From: Geobacter sp. UBA6169
GTDB taxonomy: Bacteria; Desulfobacterota; Desulfuromonadia; Geobacterales; Pseudopelobacteraceae
NCBI GenBank assembly: GCA_002422265.1
Contig: DIUB01000051.1
Coordinates: 1-6,988 of the forward strand
DNA length: 6,988 nt
Direction of reading: 5' to 3'
Shown here: positions 1 to 5,974 of the stretch, one piece after another
Numbering within the stretch: the stretch's first letter is position 1
Layout: each line of letters begins with the position of its first letter
The notes under the pieces: generated by a model
Databases searched by the model: none
What the model saw: only the letters and a program-made list of their open reading frames with translations
Told to the model about the DNA's origin: nothing
Program-made: the position numbers and the translations under genes

Positions 1-248
1 CGCAGATCGATACTGCCGCCCCCCTGGGGGGGGATGCTGTAGAGCAGCACCCGGTTACTCACGGGCAGAGAGGGGATCTCCCCCAGCTCATCCATACTGC
101 AGAGCAGGGTTGTCACACCGGTTGCCTGCAAAGAGGCTGCCTTATCCTGGTCCCGCAGATGGGCGGTCACCGACCAGCCCTGTGTCTGCGCCTGTTGAGC
201 CAGCCGGGTGCCGGTATAGCCGCACCCGGCAATAAAAAGCTGCTGCAT
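1..248 (-). CDS. YeeZ-like NAD(P)-binding Rossmann/SDR-fold protein, 5' part only
   Basis: The gene starts at the ATG at 248-246 and runs off the left edge, so only about 82 N-terminal residues are visible. They begin MQQLFIAGCGYTGTRLAQ, a beta strand followed by a glycine-rich GxGYTG dinucleotide-binding loop, as in the extended/atypical SDR family that includes E. coli YeeZ. Further on, LLYSIPPQGGG resembles the strand and loop after which these proteins usually continue with a short Pro-rich stretch. A good Shine-Dalgarno (AAGGAG, 263-258) lies 9 bases before the ATG, inside the last codons of the upstream rlpA-like gene, and the gap between the two genes is only 6 bases. Co-transcription with that gene is therefore likely. 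The substrate is unknown and the C-terminal half is outside the window, so the exact family is an inference from the N-terminus. Confidence 0.75.
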   Translation of the reverse strand, partial: MQQLFIAGCGYTGTRLAQQAQTQGWSVTAHLRDQDKAASLQATGVTTLLCSMDELGEIPSLPVSNRVLLYSIPPQGGGSIDL

Positions 249-254
249 GATCGG

Positions 255-731
255 TTACTCCTTTGTCGCCGCAAGCAGTTCCTGCAGGGGTTCTTTTTTG
301 GTGATCGGTATGATTCTGACCTTGATTGCCCCCTTGCCCCACAGGCCGATCTCTTGAGCGGCAATGCGTGAAAGGTCGATCAGCTGGAACGATCGTTTTC
401 TGCAGCGGTCATTGATGGTTACCGCCACCTTTTGGCCGGTTTTGAGGTTTTCAACGGTCACGGCCGTGCCCAGCGGCAGCACGGCGTGGGCAGCGGTATA
501 CTTGTCCGGGTGATATGGTCGACCGGAACTGGTACGTCTTCCAATAAAACGGGAGGCATAGTAGGTGGCTACTCCCAGTTGCGGATCGTGCCGGTTGTCC
601 CCCTCCTGGGCCAGTACTTCCAGCAGTTGGGCATCAGTCAGTTCTTCCCGTTCAGCGGACCGGGAGGCCAACGCAGCGACCGGCACCAGTAGCACAAGAA
701 ATACCATCACTGCCAGAAAACGCAGGATCAT
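255..731 (-). CDS. rlpA: Short secreted RlpA-like double-psi beta-barrel protein
   Basis: This 158-residue protein starts with a signal peptide: basic M1-R4, then a hydrophobic run at about 5-20, with likely cleavage after ALA22. There is no lipobox cysteine, so it is probably soluble in the periplasm rather than a lipoprotein. Residues 51-141 form an RlpA-type double-psi beta-barrel: GVATYYASRFIGRRTSSG, then TAAHAVLPLGT (79-89), then INDR (106-109), IDLSRIAA (118-125) and a GKGAIKVRI end. RlpA proteins act on peptidoglycan; the Pseudomonas enzyme is a lytic transglycosylase on naked glycan strands at the septum. This copy has no C-terminal SPOR domain. It keeps the family His (H82) and Asp (D108), but the Glu normally found after SG is Arg (R71), so activity is doubtful. 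The start overlaps the stop of the preceding SDR gene by ATGA (731-728); an AGGGAG Shine-Dalgarno lies at 748-743. Family call firm; orthology to rlpA itself is less sure. Confidence 0.85.
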   Translation of the reverse strand: MILRFLAVMVFLVLLVPVAALASRSAEREELTDAQLLEVLAQEGDNRHDPQLGVATYYASRFIGRRTSSGRPYHPDKYTAAHAVLPLGTAVTVENLKTGQKVAVTINDRCRKRSFQLIDLSRIAAQEIGLWGKGAIKVRIIPITKKEPLQELLAATKE

Positions 732-1612
732 CGTGACAGGTACTCCCTGATCCCTTGCTGAAAGCGGATCGGTGTAAAGCCGAAGGTTTCCTGCCAGCAG
801 CCGTTGCAGATGTTTTCCTCTACAAGCATCTGCAGCTGATCACTGGTGATCGGAAAGGCGGAAAAACCCTGCAGCGCCTTGATCACCGGCTGCATGATTA
901 CCAGCGGCAGGGCCGGTTTAAAGGGGCGTGCCTTGCCGATGGCCTCGGCAATGGCGTCCAGCAGTTCACGATAGGTCAGGCGATCCTGACCGCAGAGTTC
1001 ATAGGTCTGGCCTGTTGTCTCGGGGCGTTCAAGGGCATCGGCAAAGCATCGGGCAACGTCACGACCGTGGATCGGCTGCAACCGGTAGTTCCCATGGCCA
1101 AAGGTGGGCATGATCGGTGCCAGCCGCAGGTTTGCCGCCAGCATGTTCACAAAGGCATCCTTGGGGCCAAAAATCAGCGATGGCCGGAAGATGGTCCAGG
1201 CCAGGCCGCTGCCCCGTACGATCTCCTCGCCGCGCCACTTGGTGCGGTGGTAGCCGGAAACCGCATCTGCCCGTGTTCCCAGCGCCGACATCTGCAGGTA
1301 ATGCACTACGCCGGCCTGCTGTGCCGCCTGCACCATACCGGCGGTTGCCTCCACATGCAGCCGTTCAAAAGTGATCCCCTGCGATGGAAATTCGCGGATA
1401 ATCCCCACCAGGTTGATGGCTGCATCGCACCCCTGCAACGCAGCAGCATATCCGGCCGGTGCTGCAACATCGCCGGTCACATAGCTGACACCGGTTTCGG
1501 TGGTGCTGCGGCGGTTATGGCTTAATAACACCAGTTCGTGCCCCCGGTTGCGCAGTTCTTCGGTCAGAAGGTTGCCCACAAAGCCGGTGCCACCTGCGAT
1601 AAAGATTTTCAT
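728..1612 (-). CDS. NDUFA9-like NAD(P)-binding epimerase/dehydratase (atypical SDR)
   Basis: A 294-residue cytosolic Rossmann-fold protein. GGTGFVG at residues 7-13 is the dinucleotide-binding loop. NLVGIIRE (67-74) and MSALG (108-112) are typical of the complex I NDUFA9-like SDR subfamily. YHRTK (121-125) supplies the YxxxK pair, followed by WTIFRPSLIFGP (139-150), the usual RPxxIFGP turn. Length is normal for the family. Mitochondrial NDUFA9 is an accessory subunit of complex I that binds NADPH. The free-standing bacterial homologues have no settled reaction; a role in quinone or membrane-associated chemistry is sometimes suspected, but nothing here shows it. The ATG (1612-1610) overlaps the stop of the bro gene by ATGA. 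A strong GGAGG (1624-1620) sits 7 bases upstream, inside the last codons of bro. The 3' end overlaps the rlpA-like gene in the same way, so translation of the three is probably coupled. Confidence 0.85.
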   Translation of the reverse strand: MKIFIAGGTGFVGNLLTEELRNRGHELVLLSHNRRSTTETGVSYVTGDVAAPAGYAAALQGCDAAINLVGIIREFPSQGITFERLHVEATAGMVQAAQQAGVVHYLQMSALGTRADAVSGYHRTKWRGEEIVRGSGLAWTIFRPSLIFGPKDAFVNMLAANLRLAPIMPTFGHGNYRLQPIHGRDVARCFADALERPETTGQTYELCGQDRLTYRELLDAIAEAIGKARPFKPALPLVIMQPVIKALQGFSAFPITSDQLQMLVEENICNGCWQETFGFTPIRFQQGIREYLSR

Positions 1613-2457
1613 GGTGTTTCCTCCGTCTCCTCAGCAAGCTCTTTGGGAAGAAAATTCTGTTTGCTGACCACACTACGGCCTAACTCTTTTTCTGTCTCAA
1701 TACGGGCCGTACCAGCCACTCTACCGCCCCGTCTCGCCACTTTTTTGTTCTCTTCAAAGGTGCCAGGCTTTTCGGCCTGCGATATCTCTGTGGTGACCTT
1801 TTCTCCCAGCATGGTAAAGATCAGCTCCAGATCGGTCATATGATCCCGCAGATTCTTATTTTTTCTGGTCAGTCCTTTCAGCTCTTTATGTTCAGAAGGG
1901 GTGACGCCAAAGGTAGCTTTTGCTATCTCAGCGGTAAGAATACTGAAATCACGCTCTGAGGAAACTCCTCGTTCCTTCCATTCATCGGTCAGGTTCTGGC
2001 GGATGGCAATACCGCGTAGCCGTTTGTCGATCCAGTCTTTAGGGTAGCCTTTCTGTTCGTACAGTTCCTTCATCCGGTGCTGGGCCAACTCCGGGTTTTC
2101 AATCTCCTGAATCCGCTCATAGCCCACCTGGGCCAGCCAGCGCTTGAACGGTTCTGCCTTGGGAGAGGGGATGGATTGGATGATGCGGAACATTCCCTCA
2201 GTGTTAGCACAGTCGGTATCTCGCATTTTTCCATCAGATGCGGTCATTTTCAACCGTACGATTTTATCGTACGCTTCGCTAACCCCTTCAGCTGTCATCT
2301 TTTTTTTAAGGTCGCTCCAGTATCTTTTGGGAAGTGAGCTTTCAGTCAGAACTTCAACAACATCAATAATTGCAAACCACCATTCATCATTGTGGATGGT
2401 TTTGCGAATCTGCTTGCCTTCAAAAACTGCAAGCTTTACCAATGCTTGTGTGGTCAT
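1609..2457 (-). CDS. Bro-N domain protein (phage antirepressor-like)
   Basis: This 282-residue protein opens with a Bro-N domain (about 7-110): LAVFEGKQIRKTIHNDEWWF, then AIIDVVEVLTES, and later a basic K-rich segment and FRIIQSIPSPKAEPFKRWLA. The middle (about 145-225) has RLRGIAIRQNLTDEWKERG, an ILTAEIAKATFG stretch and NLRDHMTDLELIFTMLGE. The end holds RRGGRVAGTAR and VVSKQNFL. This arrangement belongs to the chromosomal and prophage Bro-N/antirepressor family, also annotated as DinD-like. Bro-N domains bind DNA in baculovirus and phage proteins; the function of these stand-alone bacterial copies is not known. The start has GAGGAG at 2470-2465, 7 bases upstream. G+C is visibly lower than in the neighbours: four 60-base rows counted by hand gave 22, 26, 27 and 34 G+C, against 39 (row 1021) and 43 (row 4441). 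It heads a packed operon of housekeeping-type genes, which suggests horizontal acquisition followed by domestication. An A8 run encodes K51-K53. Confidence 0.85.
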   Translation of the reverse strand: MTTQALVKLAVFEGKQIRKTIHNDEWWFAIIDVVEVLTESSLPKRYWSDLKKKMTAEGVSEAYDKIVRLKMTASDGKMRDTDCANTEGMFRIIQSIPSPKAEPFKRWLAQVGYERIQEIENPELAQHRMKELYEQKGYPKDWIDKRLRGIAIRQNLTDEWKERGVSSERDFSILTAEIAKATFGVTPSEHKELKGLTRKNKNLRDHMTDLELIFTMLGEKVTTEISQAEKPGTFEENKKVARRGGRVAGTARIETEKELGRSVVSKQNFLPKELAEETEETP

Positions 2458-2588
2458 ACGGTAACTCCTCTGCCTTTGATTGCTTCAAAAAATCGCGTAC
2501 AGACCTTCACAAAGAATATTCATGCACATCCCGTATTCAGCACTGACCGGTTAAGGACTTGCATGTGATGGTTGTCCGTTAAGTTTGG
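2458..2588. other. A+T-rich gap between yqaA and bro
   Basis: This 131-base stretch holds the bro Shine-Dalgarno (2470-2465) and a small inverted repeat TTTGA-N5-TCAAA at 2475-2489, just upstream of it on the bro side, which could be an operator or could be chance. I could find neither a convincing sigma-70 promoter pair for bro nor a hairpin with T-tract ending yqaA. It shares the lower G+C of bro, consistent with both having arrived together. Confidence 0.4.
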
Positions 2589-3077
2589 CTAATGTGCCAT
2601 CCGTAACGTCAGCCAGGCAACCACAGCATAGCGAGCCAGTTTGCCGACTCCTGTCAGCACGAGAAACAGAGCAAAACGGATCTTGAGCAGCCCTCCCACC
2701 AGGCAGAGCGGATCACCCACCACCGGAAGCCAGGAAAGCAGCAGTGACGAGCTGCCGTAACGCCGGTACCACTGCTCGGCTCGCTGCCGCTGCTGTTCGC
2801 TGATCCTGAACAGCCGGGCCAGCAGCCAGTCGCCGCCATAGCGCCCCACCAGCCAGGTGGTGCAGGCCCCCAATGTGTTGCCGGCGGTGGCGGTCAGCAC
2901 ACAGGCAAGGGGGTCGTGTCCTTTCAGCAACAGCACCACCAACAGCCATTCCGAACCCAGCGGCAGCAGGGTGGATGCCAGCAGGCTCACCAGAAAAAGG
3001 GCGCCGTAGGTGGTCTGCCCCAACCAGGGAAAGAGTGAGGCAAGATAGGTCAGAAAGCTGTTGTCAAGCGGTTCCAC
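2589..3077 (-). CDS. yqaA: YqaA-family inner-membrane protein (SNARE-associated/DedA-like)
   Basis: With the GTG start at 3077 the protein has 162 residues (E. coli YqaA has about 142). It matches that family throughout: STLLPLGSEWLLVVLLL, LTATAGNTLGACTTWLVGR, WYRRYGSSSLLLSWLPVVGD, then LCLVGGLLKI and GKLARYAVVAWLTL. These give three to four hydrophobic segments and the re-entrant Pro/Gly motifs of the DedA/VTT superfamily, whose members transport lipid carriers or maintain membrane homeostasis; the YqaA substrate is unknown. The frame is open back to an ATG at 3170, which would add 31 residues, but those residues are not membrane-like or conserved in appearance, overlap the divergent regulator, and lie upstream of the best promoter. 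GTG 3077 has AAAGG 8 bases upstream and is preferred. The gap of about 130 bases to bro makes cotranscription with it uncertain. Confidence 0.85.
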   Translation of the reverse strand: MEPLDNSFLTYLASLFPWLGQTTYGALFLVSLLASTLLPLGSEWLLVVLLLKGHDPLACVLTATAGNTLGACTTWLVGRYGGDWLLARLFRISEQQRQRAEQWYRRYGSSSLLLSWLPVVGDPLCLVGGLLKIRFALFLVLTGVGKLARYAVVAWLTLRMAH

Positions 3078-3088
3078 ATCACGTACCT

Positions 3089-3117
3089 TTGCGCCTTGTG
3101 AGGTGCATAAGTATACC
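3089..3117 (+). promoter_or_regulatory. Candidate promoter for the WYL regulator gene
   Basis: TTGCGC (3089-3094) and TATACC (3112-3117) are separated by exactly 17 bases, giving a start near 3124 and a leader of about 24 bases. Its -10 overlaps the -10 of the divergent yqaA promoter around the palindrome GTATAC (3111-3116). The hexamers are only moderate matches (3/6 and 4/6). Confidence 0.4.
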
Positions 3118-3139
3118 CGAGTTCCGGCAAGAACAACAG
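3110..3139 (-). promoter_or_regulatory. Candidate promoter for yqaA
   Basis: On the minus strand TATACT (3115-3110) matches five of six -10 bases. Upstream -35 candidates are weak: CTGTTG (3139-3134, spacer 18) or TTGTTC (3136-3131, spacer 15). Transcription would begin near 3103, about 26 bases before the GTG at 3077. This supports that start codon over the ATG at 3170, which would lie upstream of the transcript. Confidence 0.4.
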
Positions 3140-3147
3140 GGGGGCTG

Positions 3148-4149
3148 ATGAAAAATCGCGGAAAACCCACCGGTCACTATACCCAGGCCGCACGTCTGCA
3201 CACCGTCATCCGTCTGATCGAGACACGGGGCGGTATCACCCTTGATGAGCTGGTGGAAGAGACCGGGGTTGACCTGCGTACGGTCCACCGTGACCTGGCA
3301 GCCATCCAGCAGGCCGGTTATCCTTTGGTCTCCAAACGGGAAGAAGGACACAAAGTCTACCGTTTTCTGACCGAAGGGCGCCAGGCGCCACCGATTACCT
3401 TTACCCTTGATGAACTGGTTTCACTGCATCTGCTCAAGGCCTGCGCCGGTCTGTTGCCGCCTGAGCCGTTCGGGAACGAGGTTGAAGCGATTTTCAAAAA
3501 AATTCATGCCTCGCTGCCTCCCCGCTCGGTGGCGTTACTGGAACGGATCACCAGGGTTTCGTTGCCCCGTTTCCAGGGGGTCAGAACCTATGACGCCTCT
3601 GCCGGGCTGTTGTCTGAACTGCGCCGTGCCCTGTTGTACCAGTACCGGGTCAAGCTGGATTACCAGCGCAGCGGTAAAGAGGCTGTTGCTTATGAGATCA
3701 ATCCCTATACCCTGGTGCTGGCCAAGGGGGGACTGTACCTGCTGGCCTACGCCCATAATCGTCGGGCGATCCGCCTGTTTGCGGTGGAGCGGATCACGGA
3801 TCTGCAGGTTACCCGCCAGCGTTTCGATATTCCGGAGGGGTACACGCCGGAGGACAATTTTGGCGATGCCTTTGGTCTGGTGACTGATCAGCCGATGGAG
3901 ATCACGGTCCGGTTTGATGCGGATGTCAGTCATCTGGTACGTGATCGTGTCTGGCGTCCGGGCCAGCGGATGCAGCTTGAGCAGGACGGCTCGGTGCTGC
4001 TCTCCTTTGAGGCCTCCGGTACGCTGGAGATCCTGGCCTGGGTGCTTTCCTTCGGTCGCCATGCCGAGCTGCTGGAACCGCCTGAACTGCGGCGGGAGCT
4101 GCGCCGGCATGTCAAGGGGCTGCGGGAGTTGTACCGTAAAAAGAGCTGA
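3148..4149 (+). CDS. HTH-WYL-WCX transcriptional regulator
   Basis: A 333-residue DNA-binding regulator. An N-terminal winged helix-turn-helix occupies about residues 14-75, with GGITLDELVEETGVDLRTVH and the recognition helix RTVHRDLAAIQQAG (44-57). A WYL domain follows at about 150-220 (INPYTLVLAKGGLYLLAYAH, then AIRLFAVERI), and a WCX C-terminal extension at about 248-330 (MEITVRFDADVSHLVRDRVW ... EILAWVLSFGRHAELLEPPE). The name-giving Trp-Tyr-Leu is Leu-Tyr-Leu here (196-198). WYL domains are thought to sense ligands, often nucleic acids or nucleotides, and control DNA damage, defence or metabolism; the ligand here cannot be told. ATG 3148 is preferred, with AGGGGGG at 3138-3144 just 3 bases upstream. 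The open frame back to 3061 would add 29 residues without family likeness and would include the promoter. The divergent yqaA makes autoregulation and yqaA control plausible. Confidence 0.88.
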   Translation: MKNRGKPTGHYTQAARLHTVIRLIETRGGITLDELVEETGVDLRTVHRDLAAIQQAGYPLVSKREEGHKVYRFLTEGRQAPPITFTLDELVSLHLLKACAGLLPPEPFGNEVEAIFKKIHASLPPRSVALLERITRVSLPRFQGVRTYDASAGLLSELRRALLYQYRVKLDYQRSGKEAVAYEINPYTLVLAKGGLYLLAYAHNRRAIRLFAVERITDLQVTRQRFDIPEGYTPEDNFGDAFGLVTDQPMEITVRFDADVSHLVRDRVWRPGQRMQLEQDGSVLLSFEASGTLEILAWVLSFGRHAELLEPPELRRELRRHVKGLRELYRKKS

Positions 4150-4157
4150 GCGTGAAA

Positions 4158-4192
4158 TTGACCCTTGACCCTTGACCCTTGACCCTTGACCC
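4158..4192 (+). repeat. Five perfect tandem copies of the heptamer TTGACCC
   Basis: Units lie at 4158-4164, 4165-4171, 4172-4178, 4179-4185 and 4186-4192, with no mismatch. The array fills most of the 59-base gap between the WYL gene stop and the midA ATG and is not translated in either gene. Each unit contains TTGACC, five of six bases of the sigma-70 -35 consensus. A 7-base unit in a non-coding gap is prone to slipped-strand copy-number change. Confidence 0.95.
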
Positions 4193-4200
4193 TGCATAAT
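4172..4200 (+). promoter_or_regulatory. Candidate midA promoter using the third heptamer as -35
   Basis: TTGACC (4172-4177, 5/6) and CATAAT (4195-4200, 5/6) are 17 bases apart. The neighbouring units would give spacers of 24 and 10, so only the third fits. Transcription would start near 4206-4208, immediately before the ATG at 4209, giving a leaderless mRNA. This agrees with the lack of any Shine-Dalgarno before midA (the bases are CACCGCCC). Confidence 0.55.
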
Positions 4201-4208
4201 CACCGCCC

Positions 4209-5345
4209 ATGAACGACACAACCTTACAAACCATCATTGCCAACCGGATCCGTGCCAGGGGCCGGATCACCTTTGCCGAGTATATGGCTGCCTGCCTCTA
4301 TGAACCGGGCCTGGGGTACTACACCTCGCCGGGTCGCAAGGTGGGCACCAGCGGCGACTTTTACACCAGCATCACCGTCCATGCCGCCTTTGGCCGGGTG
4401 ATTGCCCGGGAGATCAGCGCCATGTGGCGTTCCCTGGGCTGTCCGGAGGAATTCACCCTGGTGGAGGCCGGGGCCGGCCATGGCCGCCTGGCCTGCGATA
4501 TCATGGACTTTCTGGCCGAGCGGTCAGCGGAGTGCTACCGTGCCGTCCGGCTGGTGCTGGTGGAGCAGGAGCCCAGCCTGGCCGAGGCCCAGGCCGTGCT
4601 GCTGGCTGCTCACCGTGACAAGCTTTCCTGGCTGACCCCGGCGGAGTTGCCGGGCTTTCGCTTCAGCGGGGTGCTCTATTCCAATGAGTTGCTGGATGCC
4701 ATGCCGGTACACCGGGTGCTGATGACCCCCCAGGGGCTGCGTGAGTTGTACGTGACCCTGCATGAGGAGCAGTTCCAGGAGGTTGCCGACATCCCGTCCA
4801 CCCCGGCGCTTGAAGAGTATCTGCAGCGCTACGGCATGCCGCTGCATCCGGGGCAGGAGGCTGAGGTCTCACTGGCCGGGCTGGCCTGGTATGAAGGAGC
4901 GGTTGCTGCGCTGCAGCAGGGGTTTCTGCTGACCATTGACTACGGCTGGCTCAAGGCAGAGCTGTACGACCAGCGCCGCAACCTGGGTACCCTGCTCTGC
5001 TACTATCGACACACGGTTGAGGACAACCCGTACCAGCGTCTGGGGCAGCAGGATATCACCACCCATATCAACTTCAGCACCCTGATGGAGCGGGGGGAGG
5101 AGCTGGGGCTGCAAAACATCTGGTTTGGCGATCAAGCGCGCTTTCTGATGGCTGCCGGGATGATTGAGGAACTGGATGAGATCGAAGCCTCAGACCTGAC
5201 GGAAAAGGAAAAGTTGCAGCGTCGCCTGACCATCAAGCGGCTGATCATGCCGGAGGGAGGGATGGGGGATACCTTCCGGGTGCTGGTGCAGTCCAAAGGA
5301 GTGACAACGCCTCAGCTGGCCTGCCTGCGGGGGATTGGGCCATGA
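4209..5345 (+). CDS. midA: MidA/NDUFAF7-family class I SAM-dependent methyltransferase
   Basis: A 378-residue protein that matches the family (PF02636) end to end. Near the start are RGRITFAEYMAACLYEPGLG (18-36) and SGDFYTS (48-54). Motif I, the SAM loop, is LVEAGAGHGRLA (84-95). YSNELLDAMPVHRV (157-170) is the conserved NExxDAxPVH motif, followed by LLTIDYG (240-246), GTLLCYYRHT, QDITTHINF (281-289) and LIMPEGGMGDTFRVL near the end. The mitochondrial member NDUFAF7 dimethylates an arginine of complex I subunit NDUFS2 during assembly; the bacterial target is not established. The start is fixed: an in-frame TAA stands at 4197-4199 and the next Met (M26) is inside the conserved N-terminus. There is no Shine-Dalgarno, which points to leaderless translation or re-initiation after the WYL gene. 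The stop overlaps the HAD gene start by ATGA. Confidence 0.92.
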   Translation: MNDTTLQTIIANRIRARGRITFAEYMAACLYEPGLGYYTSPGRKVGTSGDFYTSITVHAAFGRVIAREISAMWRSLGCPEEFTLVEAGAGHGRLACDIMDFLAERSAECYRAVRLVLVEQEPSLAEAQAVLLAAHRDKLSWLTPAELPGFRFSGVLYSNELLDAMPVHRVLMTPQGLRELYVTLHEEQFQEVADIPSTPALEEYLQRYGMPLHPGQEAEVSLAGLAWYEGAVAALQQGFLLTIDYGWLKAELYDQRRNLGTLLCYYRHTVEDNPYQRLGQQDITTHINFSTLMERGEELGLQNIWFGDQARFLMAAGMIEELDEIEASDLTEKEKLQRRLTIKRLIMPEGGMGDTFRVLVQSKGVTTPQLACLRGIGP

Positions 5346-5974
5346 ACCGTGATCTGATCAAGGCGATTGTCTTTGACCTGGACGGTACCCTGTACGTTTC
5401 AGAGCCGTTTGAACAGGCGGTCTGGGAGTCGGTCTCCCGCTATGCCGGTGAGCTGTTGGGGGTGACCCCTCAGGAAGGGGGGAGCCGGATCAGGGAGCTG
5501 CGCCAGCGTCTGACCCAGGAACGGGGCACCCTGCAGACCCTGGCGGTGGCCATTGAGGTGCTGGGGGGAACGGTACCGGAGATGCACCGCCGCTTTGCAG
5601 CGGAACTGGAACCGGCCCATTACCTTGTGCCAGATCCCCGCGTAAAACCGCTGGTTGAACAGCTGGGCAGGCGTTACACCAGCTGGCTCGTGACCAACAA
5701 TAACCGCACCCTGGCAGACAAGATTGTCACCCTTCTGGGGCTTGACGGCTGTTTTGAGCGGGTTATCACCATCAACGACACCTGGCGGCCCAAGCCGGAC
5801 CAGGAACTGTTTGATCAGTTGCTGCAGGATCTGGCCCTGCCGCCGCAGGCAGTGCTGTTTGTGGGAGACCGCTATGATATTGATCTACGGTTGCCTGAAC
5901 AGGCAGGCTGTCCGGTGCTGTTGACCAGGACCATTGATGAGCTGGTGCAGCTGACCAGTCTGCTGGACGACTGA
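5342..5974 (+). CDS. HAD-superfamily hydrolase (phosphatase-like)
   Basis: A 210-residue cytosolic HAD protein with all four motifs. Motif I is FDLDGTL, with nucleophile D12 and acid/base D14. Motif II is WLVTNN, with T118. Motif III is RPKPDQELF, with K151. Motif IV is FVGDRYDIDL, with D176, D179 and D181. The stretch between motifs I and II is a helical C1 cap (about 20-100), as in phosphoglycolate-phosphatase-like or pyrimidine-nucleotidase-like members. It probably removes phosphate from a small metabolite; the substrate cannot be assigned. Its ATG (5342) lies in the ATGA overlap with the midA stop, and a G-rich GGGGGA (5329-5334) 7 bases upstream may serve as Shine-Dalgarno. The two are therefore likely cotranscribed and translationally coupled. 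No hairpin terminator is evident after the stop. Confidence 0.9.
   Translation: MNRDLIKAIVFDLDGTLYVSEPFEQAVWESVSRYAGELLGVTPQEGGSRIRELRQRLTQERGTLQTLAVAIEVLGGTVPEMHRRFAAELEPAHYLVPDPRVKPLVEQLGRRYTSWLVTNNNRTLADKIVTLLGLDGCFERVITINDTWRPKPDQELFDQLLQDLALPPQAVLFVGDRYDIDLRLPEQAGCPVLLTRTIDELVQLTSLLDD

Noticed and set aside
755..1525. Open frame of 256 codons on the plus strand opposite the NDUFA9-like gene
   Set aside because: It is antisense to a gene with clear SDR motifs, has no family likeness and no fitting ribosome site; it is an out-of-frame shadow of G+C-rich coding DNA.
2458..2588. LexA/SOS box in front of the bro gene, expected if it were DinD-like
   Set aside because: I looked for GGTT-N2-C-N4-G-N3-ACC, the pattern I recall for Geobacter LexA; GGTT occurs at two places but the rest does not follow.
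3061..3147. N-terminal extension of the WYL regulator from an ATG at 3061
   Set aside because: The added residues lack family likeness, the region holds the divergent promoters, and the ATG at 3148 has its own G-rich ribosome site.
3078..3170. Longer YqaA start at 3170
   Set aside because: The 31 extra residues are not membrane-like, lie upstream of the likely transcript start, and exceed the usual family length.
4158..4192. The heptamer array as a CRISPR or as part of a coding repeat
   Set aside because: Units are 7 bases with no spacers, and the array lies after the WYL stop and before the midA ATG, outside both genes.
3535..4221. Open frame of 228 codons on the minus strand opposite the WYL gene and the heptamer array
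   Set aside because: It is antisense to well-conserved WYL/WCX coding sequence and reads through the repeat as a low-complexity segment.
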